Below, piece by piece: positions 37,174 through 45,420 of a DNA stretch of 64,000 nucleotides. Each line of letters starts with the position of its first letter. The stretch's first letter is position 1. Source of the DNA: Metabacillus sp. KUDC1714 (lineage in GTDB: Bacteria > Bacillota > Bacilli > Bacillales > Bacillaceae); NCBI RefSeq assembly GCF_014217835.1, contig NZ_CP055263.1, positions 1,831,501-1,895,500 of the forward strand, written 5' to 3'. The notes beneath the pieces were generated by a model. The model was not told the origin of the DNA, did no database searches, and saw only the letters and a program-made list of their open reading frames with translations. A program made the translations under genes and the position numbers.

Positions 37174-38361
37174 CTATTTTTGTACTGGTTGTTTCTCTAC
37201 CTTTTTTGCATTTGTGTTTATATTATTATTCTTTCTTGCATAATCTGAAATTAATTTATAGTAAGCATTTGCCATCATCCAAATGCTTTCTTTTTCGTCT
37301 TCAAAAAACTCAATGTTATAACCATCTAAACTATTATTTAACATTTTAATATAGTCTTTTAATACCATTGCTCCACCGCCAATGAAGTAACAGATCTCCG
37401 TTTGGGAATTTTTCTGCCATACATTGCGTAAGTGGCGATATTGCTTCTTAGCCAACTCTAAAAGAATACGATCTGTAATATCATGAACACTTGTCCGACT
37501 TCCTTTAACCATGATATGGTTTCGGTCGTTTTTCCGTGTGATGATTTCAACAACATCTCTACGACTATCTAACTCTACTCCATGTTTTGTACGGATTTCT
37601 TCTCTTATCGATTCAAGGGCTTCAGAGACTCCAATATTAAACCCTTGAGCTTTATCATCATCTACATTGCGATTTTTAATAACAGCAACATCTGTTGATA
37701 ATCCCCCAATATCTTGGATAAGGATTCTTTTATCAATAAGATCACGGTTAATAATATTTAACTCATTATCCATTACAAGATTGATATACGCTGCAAATCC
37801 TTCTGGATAAACCTTTACTTCATCAAACTTTATATTTACTTTAATACCTTGATATTTAGGGGTTACTAAAAATTCAACTTGATGAACAGAGCTTAATAGC
37901 TGTGAGCGATAGCCTACATCCTTACCTTCTTTCACTTCACGTAGAGGTAAACCAGTTCCAAGCGTGTAACTTGCATCAATTACATTGCCTGTTTTTTTGA
38001 AAATCTCAGAATTTTTTTCTCTCACTGCGTCTAATGCTAAAGAGGCAAAAAGCATAACTAAAGTCTGATCTTCTTCTGATTTACTGCTACCTGGATCAAG
38101 TTCATTTGGATTGTCACTTTTTGTTGCTAAATTCCCAACACGATAAATGACATTATTTTCTTTTAAAGCAGGGGAGTGAACTCGAATGTGAATACCATCC
38201 AAAGGATCTTTTTCGTTTAATTCTTCGATTCCAATGACTGGTCGATCTTCTGTATCTCTTGCAATTACATTTGGTATGTACAAGTTAAAATCTAATTTTC
38301 CAAATAATGCTTTTACGCAATCATTTCCAACGTCTATTGCTGCAATTCTACTAATACTCAT
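37174..38361 (-). CDS. parM: ParM-like actin ATPase
   Basis: Actin-family filament protein of the ParM/StbA group, 395 aa, normally encoded on plasmids, where it pushes plasmid copies apart. Actin-fold motifs are visible: phosphate-1 IDVGNDCVK at residues 9-17, phosphate-2 QDIGGLSTDVAVI at about 215-228, and the adenosine motif FIGGGAMVLKDYI near 325. An interdomain helix with EALESIREEI follows the second motif. AAAGGA lies eight bases before the ATG. The promoter region carries an ordered array of half-sites, as in parMRC loci, where the adaptor both represses and segregates. MreB is excluded by the motif details and the partner gene. A chromosomal location is unusual and suggests an integrated plasmid relic or a domesticated system. 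Confidence 0.88.
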   Translation of the reverse strand: MSISRIAAIDVGNDCVKALFGKLDFNLYIPNVIARDTEDRPVIGIEELNEKDPLDGIHIRVHSPALKENNVIYRVGNLATKSDNPNELDPGSSKSEEDQTLVMLFASLALDAVREKNSEIFKKTGNVIDASYTLGTGLPLREVKEGKDVGYRSQLLSSVHQVEFLVTPKYQGIKVNIKFDEVKVYPEGFAAYINLVMDNELNIINRDLIDKRILIQDIGGLSTDVAVIKNRNVDDDKAQGFNIGVSEALESIREEIRTKHGVELDSRRDVVEIITRKNDRNHIMVKGSRTSVHDITDRILLELAKKQYRHLRNVWQKNSQTEICYFIGGGAMVLKDYIKMLNNSLDGYNIEFFEDEKESIWMMANAYYKLISDYARKNNNINTNAKKVEKQPVQK

Positions 38362-38484
38362 CCAATCATTCCTTTCATATAAAATAAATAAAGAATATGA
38401 ATAAACTTTATCTATTTAATTCAAGGGTAAAGCAGGGGAAGATAATCGTCAATATTACTTTAGTTGTGTTCAACTAGAAAACAA

Positions 38485-38620
38485 GTTTTCAAGTTTGTAT
38501 ACAAATAAACAAATGTGTTTACATCCTTATATTTCAATGAGTTTACAGGTTTGTATACACGTATACGTAATTGTAATCAAAAAGAAAACATTTCGTATAC
38601 ATGTATACATCGACGTAAAC
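38485..38620. repeat. Centromere-like half-site array, proximal cluster (parC candidate)
   Basis: Three modules of GTATAC-like hexamers spaced 12-8-12 bp. Module 1 starts at 38485 GTTTTC, 38497 GTATAC, 38505 ATAAAC, 38517 GTTTAC. Module 2: 38541 GTTTAC, 38553 GTATAC, 38561 GTATAC, 38573 GTAATC. Module 3: (38583 absent), 38595 GTATAC, 38603 GTATAC, 38615 GTAAAC. It lies 125-260 bases upstream of the ParM-like gene, where autorepression and centromere function coincide in known parMRC loci. Confidence 0.72.
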
Positions 38621-38857
38621 CTCTATTATCCCTTTCCTTTCGACACGGTTTTCTCTTTCTTTTTGCCCATATGCAAATAATGTCGCTAATTAAATGATTC
38701 TATTGTTTTTTAAGGATGCTAGACTTATCTAATATATTATAGATTTGACCAAGAATTTTTAAGAAAGCAGAAATTCCATTTGTCGAAGTATTATGAACCA
38801 AAGCTTCATATGAAATAAAGTTAGAATTGCTAAGCTTTTACGTACAAGTTATCCCCC

Positions 38858-38900
38858 ACCCACTCTTTCAATCGATTCGTACTAGCTAGAGTGGGTTTTT
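38858..38900 (+). terminator. Orphan terminator between the two arrays
   Basis: ACCCACTCT pairs with AGAGTGGGT and is followed by TTTTT on the plus strand. No credible gene precedes it, so it may mark a lost gene. The surrounding stretch 38621-39195 holds only short open segments (38929-39051, 40 codons, and an overlapping frame to 39125) without ribosome-binding sites. Confidence 0.65.
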
Positions 38901-39195
38901 CCGTGCGTTAATGTCGGCTATAGTAAACATGAAGTTCTTAAACGATTCATTGTTGGCTAAAGTTAACCTAAGAAGATATGAGAAGTTCAGTAGATATTTG
39001 AAGCTCAACACTAAAACAAAGAACAAAATATATTACTTTCTGATTTCTTAAAAGAAGTATTCCTTAATAACATGAATTCAATTTGCCGTATGACAGAAAG
39101 AGGAACTGACAAGTTGTTCGATTAAATTTGACACCACTACTTCTAACAGCAATTCAACTAATATGTATACAATCTTTAAAACAGACTCTGATAAT

Positions 39196-39310
39196 GCTCA
39201 CTTTTGATTTTGGCACTTTGTTAATTGAAATTGATACTTGAGAATCCTGCGGGAGGGGAAGCGTGAACTCCCGCGGAAAATGGAACACCTGCAACGGAAA
39301 TGAACAGCCA
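39196..39310 (+). repeat. Degenerate copy of repeat family R2
   Basis: GCTCACTTTTGATTTTGGCA at the start resembles the blocks at 59322-59384 (minus) and 62279-62336. Further on, CTGCGGGAG, CGCGGAAAA and ACCTGCAACGGAAATGAACA resemble the core of copies C and D. The element is eroded. Confidence 0.6.
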
Positions 39311-39536
39311 AATTTAAAAGAGCCCTAAAATAAAGTGAAACTTTGTCAAATTCAGATTTCAAGTCTACTCTAATATTATGCATGTTAGTGCAACGTAATA
39401 TTGGAAGTAGGATAGTTACAAAACTTAAATAATCCCTCGCAAATACCTTCATACAAAACCCTATATCAAACTTTATAACCCCTTAAAATGAAGAGAATAC
39501 ATTAAGTTTTCGTTAAACAAGAAAACATTGTTGCGT

Positions 39537-39698
39537 GATTTGTTTACAAAAAGGTGTACACGTATACATTTTTGTAAACAAATCATCAGAAAATGTATAC
39601 ATTCAACAATACCAACATGTGTACGGGTATGTACACATGTTTACACTTCTGTATACAATACGGTTACATTTTGTTTACTTGTATACAAAATTGCAAAC
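39537..39698. repeat. Centromere-like half-site array, distal cluster with a 48-bp palindrome
   Basis: The first module starts at 39542 GTTTAC, 39554 GTGTAC, 39562 GTATAC, 39574 GTAAAC (12-8-12 bp) and lies inside a palindrome whose 16-bp arms (39537-39552 and 39569-39584) are exact. Further modules are 39619 GTGTAC, 39627 GTATGT, 39639 GTTTAC, then 39673 GTTTAC, 39681 GTATAC, 39693 GCAAAC. Single hits at 39595 and 39651 keep the 12-bp ladder. It is about 1.1 kb from the ParM-like gene and just beyond the end of the SDR gene. Confidence 0.7.
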
Positions 39699-39855
39699 AC
39701 CGGTTTTTCGGATGCTTTACACATGGAAATACTGCTTATATCCTTTAAGTTCAACTCAACTAATATTGTTTCCTATAATAAGATTGACTCACTGCTATAC
39801 TTAAGATTACCTATAGTGATTTGATTAACTTCTTTTGCTATTATCTAAAATATAA

Positions 39856-40695
39856 TCACTTTAATTGCTTTAATAGCAGCTTTTCCCAAAGTCTCCAAGG
39901 GAGAATAAATTTCAAGATAACAGAGACTTTAACCCCCTCCCCTACCATATACCTTAAGCTCGTTTTTTTCTTTAGGGCAATACCGGCAATTAATTTAGCA
40001 ACTAGTACTGGGTCACCAAATTTGTTTGTCCCTTTTTCAATATGCTGTTCAAGCTTTTTCATTTTTCCATAGTAAGGTGAATCTATTTTTAACGAATTCT
40101 CCGTTACCCGTTTACCTGATGACCAAATATTCGTTTGAAATGAACCCGGTTCTATAATTACAACGTCAATTCCAAATGGCTTCATCTCTAGTCGAAGCGA
40201 TTCACTCCAGCCTTCTAACGCATGTTTCGAGGATACATATGGTGACAAGCCTGGGAATCCAACTCTACCACTTATACTACTAATAGTTATGATTCTTCCC
40301 TTACGTTGTTTTCTCATCATAGAGAGAACTGCTTGAGTGACACCGATAACCCCAAATACATTGGTCTCAAATTGTTCCCGATATTCTTCTACTGGTATCT
40401 CTTCTACAAAGCCTGCACCAGCATAACCTGCATTATTAACTAGGATATCAATCCTTCCAAGTTCCTCCATAAAGGTCTTCCAATTAGTAATTGAATGATT
40501 TGATGTAACATCTAACTCAAATAATTGGATTCTATCTTTCACTCCAAGACGTTCCGCCTGATTGACTAAAGGTAAACCTTTTTTCATATCACGCATTGTT
40601 GCAATAACGTGAAAACCTTTTTGGGCTAACTCCAACGATGTTAACAAACCAAAGCCGCTTGAAGCCCCCGTAACAACTGCAATTTGATTTTCCAT
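39856..40695 (-). CDS. Short-chain dehydrogenase/reductase (YusZ-like)
   Basis: NAD(P)-dependent oxidoreductase of the classical SDR family, substrate unknown. The Rossmann motif TGASSGFG is at residues 9-16, NNAGYAGAG comes near 85-93, the catalytic Ser lies in ISSISGR and the Y-x3-K pair in YVSSK near 155. Length 279 aa matches B. subtilis YusZ. The frame opens at 40728, but GGGGGAG lies just before the ATG at 40695, where the usual IAVVTG start begins. Repeat copy D lies about 190 bases upstream. The C-terminus is Lys/Leu-rich and hydrophobic (SVILKFILPWRLWEKLLLKQ), possibly membrane-associated. Confidence 0.88.
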   Translation of the reverse strand: MENQIAVVTGASSGFGLLTSLELAQKGFHVIATMRDMKKGLPLVNQAERLGVKDRIQLFELDVTSNHSITNWKTFMEELGRIDILVNNAGYAGAGFVEEIPVEEYREQFETNVFGVIGVTQAVLSMMRKQRKGRIITISSISGRVGFPGLSPYVSSKHALEGWSESLRLEMKPFGIDVVIIEPGSFQTNIWSSGKRVTENSLKIDSPYYGKMKKLEQHIEKGTNKFGDPVLVAKLIAGIALKKKTSLRYMVGEGVKVSVILKFILPWRLWEKLLLKQLK

Positions 40696-40886
40696 ACGCT
40701 CTCCCCCTCTACCCCATTTACAATTCAATATAATGAATTTTAGTCTGACCTTTCCATACTAAATGATGACAATTAAAGTCCTTCTTAACTTTTTACGTTT
40801 ATCTATTAGTGTTAGAATACCATCCTCTTCTATTACATGGAAATTGAACTAGACAACATCAATTACTAACATTTTATGATAACAAA

Positions 40887-41108
40887 AGGCTCTTTTCTAA
40901 AAGATTGTTGCTTTTAAGACAAAAACTAATTCAGGTTGATTGGAGCGGATTGCGAGACTCCTGCGGGAGTAGCGGGACAGGTGAGACTCATGCAGGCGTT
41001 TACGCCGAGGAGGCTCACCGCCCGCCCCGCGGAAAGCGAGCATCTGAAGCGGAAATCAACCACGTCGCATTACCTGGTAAATAGCTACAAAGTTTGCGAA
41101 AACAGCCT
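40887..41108 (+). repeat. Intergenic repeat family R2, copy D
   Basis: About 222 bases homologous to 35899-36117 in opposite orientation. The two AGGCTCTTTTCT ends face inward, so copies C and D bracket the ParM/ParR/SDR segment. The core GGCTCACCGCCCGCCCCGCG gives it high GC. Confidence 0.9.
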
Positions 41109-41110
41109 AA

Positions 41111-41147
41111 CAAAAACACCCCCAAGTCATAATGCGACCTGGGAGTG
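41111..41147 (-). terminator. Terminator of the mmsA operon
   Basis: On the minus strand CACTCCCAGGTC pairs with GACTTGGGGGTG (two G-U pairs) and is followed by TTTTTG, 49 bases after the mmsA stop. Confidence 0.85.
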
Positions 41148-41195
41148 CTTACTTTTAGGAAGTTATACCTAACTTTAAACAGTGTCTATACCTAT

Positions 41196-42653
41196 CTACC
41201 ATCGAGCAGTTAGCATTTTACGTCTTGTATAAAATTCAACACCATCTGATCCATTCGCATGGAGATCTCCGTAGAAGGAATTTTTCCAGCCAGAGAATGG
41301 GAAGAAGGCCATAGGTGCAGGTACTCCAATATTGACACCAAGCATACCAACTTCGATGTTTTCTCTAAAGTAACGTACATTACTGCCATTAATCGTGAAT
41401 AGGCATGCTCCATTTCCGAAATCAGATTGATTCGTTAACTCAATTGCCTCTTCAAGACTCTTAACACGTACAATTGAAAGCACTGGAGCAAAAATCTCAT
41501 CCTTCCAAATTTTCATTGAAGGGTTAACGTTATCAAAGATTGTTGGTCCAATAAAGTATCCATTTCCATGGTATGCCTCATCTTTACGCCCATCCCGAAC
41601 GAGTGTTGCACCTTCGTTTACTCCACTTTCAATATAGCTAACTGTCCTTTTTTTATGATCTTCGCGAATGACTGGTCCTAAAAATACATCTTCTTCAAGA
41701 CCGTTGCCAATTTTAATTTCATCTGCCTTTTGATTAAGCTTTTGAATTAGAGGTTCAACAACATCGTCAACAGCTACTACAACTGAACATGCCATACACC
41801 TCTCACCTGCCGAGCCATAGGCGGCAGCAATAATCTCCTTTACTGCCGTATCTAAATTGGCATCTGGCATAACAATTGAGTGATTCTTTGCACCAGCTAA
41901 AGCTTGAACGCGCTTTCCATTTGCTGAAGCTGATTTATAGATATATTCTGCTACAGGCTGTGAACCAACAAATGAGATAGCTGGAACATCCTTATGATCA
42001 AGTAGTCCATTTACAACATCGTGAGCTCCATGAATGATATTTAGTACACCATCTGGTAATCCAGCTTCTTTAAATAAATCTGCCAATCGATTCGCTAATA
42101 ATGGTGTTCTTTCAGAAGGCTTTAAAACAAATGTATTACCCATCGCAATTGCCAATGGGAACATCCAGCAAGGAACCATCATCGGGAAGTTAAATGGTGT
42201 TATTCCACCAATTACTCCAACAGGATAACGATACATACCAGATTCAATATTTGTAGCAATGTCTGGTAGCTGTTTTCCCATCATTAATGACGGGGCCCCA
42301 GCAGCAAATTCTACACACTCAATTCCCCTTAGGACCTCTCCATGAGCTTCCTTAAAGCTTTTTCCGTTTTCTAATGTAATTAATCTAGCGAGATCATCCC
42401 AGTTATCTACTAATAATTGTTGATATTTAAATAGAATACGTGCACGTTTTGGAACAGGTGTTTTACTCCACAATTTGAATGCTTCCTTCGCCGCCTTAAC
42501 ACCGGCATCTACATCTTCTTTTGTAGAGATTGGTACTTGTGCTAATTCCTCACCAGTAGCAGGATTAGATACAATTTGATAATCATCTGTTTTAGCGTCA
42601 ATCCATTCACCATTAATATAATTCTTTAAAACTTGCGTAGTTGTTGTTGTCAT
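41196..42653 (-). CDS. mmsA: CoA-acylating (methyl)malonate-semialdehyde dehydrogenase (MmsA/IolA family)
   Basis: Oxidises methylmalonate or malonate semialdehyde with NAD and CoA to propionyl- or acetyl-CoA plus CO2 (EC 1.2.1.27). At 485 aa it is full length. The nucleophilic Cys is at residue 286 in [11 protein letters not shown], the family-specific form. [18 protein letters not shown] residues and [12 protein letters not shown] (NAD site), and [11 protein letters not shown] near the C-terminus support the call. Last gene of the sigma-54 operon after the GntP permease and iron alcohol dehydrogenase. The set suggests that the alcohol dehydrogenase makes the semialdehyde used here. Confidence 0.93.
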   Translation of the reverse strand: MTTTTTQVLKNYINGEWIDAKTDDYQIVSNPATGEELAQVPISTKEDVDAGVKAAKEAFKLWSKTPVPKRARILFKYQQLLVDNWDDLARLITLENGKSFKEAHGEVLRGIECVEFAAGAPSLMMGKQLPDIATNIESGMYRYPVGVIGGITPFNFPMMVPCWMFPLAIAMGNTFVLKPSERTPLLANRLADLFKEAGLPDGVLNIIHGAHDVVNGLLDHKDVPAISFVGSQPVAEYIYKSASANGKRVQALAGAKNHSIVMPDANLDTAVKEIIAAAYGSAGERCMACSVVVAVDDVVEPLIQKLNQKADEIKIGNGLEEDVFLGPVIREDHKKRTVSYIESGVNEGATLVRDGRKDEAYHGNGYFIGPTIFDNVNPSMKIWKDEIFAPVLSIVRVKSLEEAIELTNQSDFGNGACLFTINGSNVRYFRENIEVGMLGVNIGVPAPMAFFPFSGWKNSFYGDLHANGSDGVEFYTRRKMLTARW

Positions 42654-42695
42654 AAAAATTCCCCTCTCTTATCATGCTCCATAAAAAAATATTTT

Positions 42696-44045
42696 TTAGA
42701 ATATTGAATATAAAATAACCGCTAAAACCAATACAATTGTTGGTAGTACTACACTTAGCATAAAAATTGGTCCATACGAGCGTTTATGCGTTTCCCCGCA
42801 TATAGCTCTTATCGTTGTCACAACATATCCATTATGTGGTAGTGAGTCAAGTCCTCCAGATGCCAACGCAGAAATTCGGTGCATTGCACCTGGATCAAGT
42901 CCTTGTGCTAAATATATCGGCGACAATATTGGCAATGCAATTCCTAATCCACCAGAAGCTGATCCTGTTATTCCACAAATAAGAGTTACTGCGATCGCTA
43001 ATCCCATTAATGGTGGTCCAGGTATATTAACTAAAGTATCAACGACAGTATCAAACGCGGTAACTTGTGCGGCAACACTTCCAAACCCAACTACAGCACA
43101 CGTATTCCCTACTGCAACCAAAGCATCTTGGGCACCTTTGGCAAGTGCACCCCAGAACTCTTGTAAAAAGTTAAACATTAATACACAGGCCATAAGAATT
43201 CCGGTAGCTAACGAAATTAATGCAGCTCCTGTTGAAGATGTAAAGTTAGAAATCGTATTAAGCATTGCAATTACGGTAACTAATGGTAACACCGCAAATA
43301 TAATATTTGGATATTTTTTATCTATAGATCCCGTTTCTGGCCTTTGTGCCTCAAATTCTATACTTGCTGCCATTTCATCTGCTGTTTTTGACGATGTATC
43401 ATTTGGCAGGGAGAAAACCTCTCCATTTTGAACAGCCTTTTTAACCATTCTCCCTAACCACCATCCACCAACAACCATAATAAGTAGCGCCATGATTACA
43501 CCAATAACGCCACCCGCAGTCGGTTTTGTCCCAAAGAACTCAGTAGGAATCAAATTTTGGATCTCAGGAGAACCAGGAGCTGTCATCGTAAAGGATATTG
43601 ATCCGAATACTAAAGCAACTGGAATAAATCGATGTGGCAAATTTGCTACTTTAAATAAAGAAACCGCAATTGGGTATACGGCAAAGCCAACTACAAATAA
43701 ACTAACTCCTCCGTACGTCATAATTGCTGCAGCTGCAACCACTGCAAACACCGCTCGTGAAGGTCCGAGAGTATTCTTTACCCAATTTGCAATGCTATCT
43801 GCTGCCCGAGTTGCCTGCATGATTTTACCAAAAATGGCTCCTAATAAGAAAATTAAAAACCACGATGCAAAATAGGATGTGAATCCTGTCATATAATGCT
43901 CAGTCAAGGCAGTTTCTAGGTTCAAACCACCTGTAAGCGCAACCAATATTGCGCTAAATATAGCAGCAATTATGATATTAATACCCCTCATTGTTAAATA
44001 GATTAGTAGTATGAGTGAAGCTATCAATCCTAGCATTCCAATCAT
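42696..44045 (-). CDS. GntP family organic-acid permease
   Basis: Polytopic permease of the gluconate/GntP family, 449 aa with about 12-14 membrane segments, importing small hydroxy-acids. Typical features are the N-terminal LLIYLTMRGINIIIAAIFSA and the conserved GITGSASGGLGIALPIL and GGLDSLPHNGYV stretches. GGGGGAAA precedes the ATG. It is 30 bases after the alcohol dehydrogenase gene. Family members take gluconate, glycerate or 3-hydroxybutyrate. With its neighbours, a 3-hydroxy-acid such as 3-hydroxypropionate or 3-hydroxyisobutyrate is the best guess. Confidence 0.9.
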   Translation of the reverse strand: MIGMLGLIASLILLIYLTMRGINIIIAAIFSAILVALTGGLNLETALTEHYMTGFTSYFASWFLIFLLGAIFGKIMQATRAADSIANWVKNTLGPSRAVFAVVAAAAIMTYGGVSLFVVGFAVYPIAVSLFKVANLPHRFIPVALVFGSISFTMTAPGSPEIQNLIPTEFFGTKPTAGGVIGVIMALLIMVVGGWWLGRMVKKAVQNGEVFSLPNDTSSKTADEMAASIEFEAQRPETGSIDKKYPNIIFAVLPLVTVIAMLNTISNFTSSTGAALISLATGILMACVLMFNFLQEFWGALAKGAQDALVAVGNTCAVVGFGSVAAQVTAFDTVVDTLVNIPGPPLMGLAIAVTLICGITGSASGGLGIALPILSPIYLAQGLDPGAMHRISALASGGLDSLPHNGYVVTTIRAICGETHKRSYGPIFMLSVVLPTIVLVLAVILYSIF

Positions 44046-44074
44046 TTAATTTCCCCCTGTCCCCTGAACTACAT

Positions 44075-45271
44075 TTACATAACCTTTTCTTCACTTGTGA
44101 ATTGGTAATCAAAGCAATTATGATAGAGTTCTTCCAATTCTACTTGAGTTGGAACTCTAGGGTTATTAGCTGGACTTCCGCTATCTAAGGCATCTACTGC
44201 CATCTTACCAACAACACTCTCAAATGCTCCACGTTCAATTCCCCAACCTTTAAGGTTTGGAATATTTAATTGCAAACAAAGATTTTTAACTGAAGTAACG
44301 GCTATTTCTGCTGCCTCTTCATTTGTTAGATTGATACTGTTAGGCTTAAATATACGCCCTAGATCAGCTAATCGGTTAATGCAAGCTTCTTTACTAAATT
44401 CTAAAACTGCAGGTAAAAGCATTGCATTTGAATATCCATGTGGGACATGAAATAATGCACCGATAGGTCTGGACATACCATGGACAAGGCATACCGAGGC
44501 ATTTGTAAACGCCATACCCGCTTGTAGTGACCCTAAACTCATTGCCTCACGAGCATCAAGATCTTCCCCATTATTGTAAGCGGTTAAAATATTTTCTACT
44601 AATAACTTCATAGCAGATAACGCAATTGTGTCTGTCATTGGATGAGCACGTTTCGAAAGGTACGCCTCAATCGCATGGCTCAGAGCATCTACTCCTGTAG
44701 CTGCTGTAATATGCTGTGGAGATGTAATGGTCAATAATGGATCTACAATCGCTACATCTGGCATAAATGCAGGCTGCTTAATCATCATTTTCACGTCATT
44801 TAATGTACTGGTTATTACAGTTACATCTGTTGCTTCTGAACCAGTTCCAGCTGTTGTTGGAATTGCGATATGTGGAATTGGTGTGTTCTCTACAATTTTT
44901 TTATTTGCCCTATAATCACCAATATATCCATCATTTGTAGCTAAGACAGCAATTGCTTTCGCAGTATCAATACAGCTCCCTCCACCAATAGAAATCACAA
45001 CATCACATTTTTTCTTTTTTAATAGCTCTAAAGATTCAGCGACATATTGATCTGTCGGTTCAGAATCAACACCTAAATAAATCTCACTATTCACTCCCTC
45101 TTTTTGAAGGTAGCTTTGACATTGACTTACAAGCCCGAGCTGATTCATCACTTTATCACTAACAATGAGTGCCTTTTCCCCTCTAAGTGCACTTTCTGTT
45201 CCTACATTTTTAAAAGCTTCCCGCCCGTATAAAATTGTTTGTGGTGTACGAAAAACAGCAAATTTATCCAC
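44075..45271 (-). CDS. Iron-containing (group III) alcohol dehydrogenase
   Basis: NAD(P)-dependent alcohol or hydroxy-acid dehydrogenase of the Fe-ADH family. Cofactor motif GGGSCIDTAKAIA and PTTAGTGSEATD are present. Metal ligands lie in DPLLT, the DALSHAIEA helix, VHGMSRPIGALFHVPHG and the following region. The frame opens at a GTG at 45283, but that GTG is part of AAAGGAGTG. The GTG at 45271, 11 bases after GGAG, is a better start (about 398 aa). First gene behind the sigma-54 promoter at 45309-45325. By context it probably oxidises a 3-hydroxy-acid to the semialdehyde used by MmsA. 4-Hydroxybutyrate or 1,3-propanediol dehydrogenase activity are alternatives. Confidence 0.9.
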   Translation of the reverse strand: MDKFAVFRTPQTILYGREAFKNVGTESALRGEKALIVSDKVMNQLGLVSQCQSYLQKEGVNSEIYLGVDSEPTDQYVAESLELLKKKKCDVVISIGGGSCIDTAKAIAVLATNDGYIGDYRANKKIVENTPIPHIAIPTTAGTGSEATDVTVITSTLNDVKMMIKQPAFMPDVAIVDPLLTITSPQHITAATGVDALSHAIEAYLSKRAHPMTDTIALSAMKLLVENILTAYNNGEDLDAREAMSLGSLQAGMAFTNASVCLVHGMSRPIGALFHVPHGYSNAMLLPAVLEFSKEACINRLADLGRIFKPNSINLTNEEAAEIAVTSVKNLCLQLNIPNLKGWGIERGAFESVVGKMAVDALDSGSPANNPRVPTQVELEELYHNCFDYQFTSEEKVM

Positions 45272-45308
45272 TTGGCTAATCACTCCTTTTTTCTATATAC
45301 ATATACAA

Positions 45309-45325
45309 AGCAAGAAGTGTGCCAA
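45309..45325 (-). promoter_or_regulatory. Sigma-54 (SigL) -24/-12 promoter
   Basis: Minus strand TTGGCAC-ACTTC-TTGCT, an essentially perfect match to TTGGCAC-N5-TTGCW. The start would be near 45298, 15-27 bases before the alcohol dehydrogenase start codons. Confidence 0.93.
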
Positions 45326-45365
45326 CTTTATCATCTTGTAAAATTAACATATAACCTACAAAAAC

Positions 45366-45414
45366 TGTAGTAAACACACTACAACTGTAGTTATTTTGTA
45401 GTGATATCACTACA
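45366..45414. promoter_or_regulatory. Tandem activator-binding dyads for the sigma-54 operon
   Basis: Two copies of TGTAGT-N6-ACTACA, at 45366-45383 and 45397-45414, centred 31 bases (about three helical turns) apart; the second is a perfect 18-bp palindrome. They lie 41-90 bases upstream of the -24 element and just after the stop codon of the activator gene. Extra half-sites are nearby. They are the expected targets of the Fis-type domain of the adjacent activator. Confidence 0.85.
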
Positions 45415-45420
45415 CTACAA

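Noticed and set aside
38495..38697. Two overlapping ORFs of about 60 codons upstream of the ParM gene
   Set aside because: They lie across the GTATAC array, have no ribosome-binding site, and their apparent codons are just the repeated hexamers.
39198..39452. 84-codon ORF on the minus strand
   Set aside because: Covers an eroded R2 repeat; composition (Arg/Ser/Cys-rich) is unlike a real low-GC gene.
38485..39698. CRISPR array
   Set aside because: The repeated units are only hexamers in a fixed 12-8-12 pattern, with no 25-40 bp repeats, no unique spacers of constant length and no cas genes.
39528..39824. ORFs of 98 and 89 codons across the distal array
   Set aside because: Same reason: repeat-derived frames with Tyr/Cys-rich nonsense composition and no ribosome-binding site.
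40936..41172. 78-codon ORF on the plus strand
   Set aside because: It is a translation of repeat R2 copy D and has no ribosome-binding site.
43492..43875. 127-codon ORF on the plus strand
   Set aside because: Shadow of the GntP permease gene.
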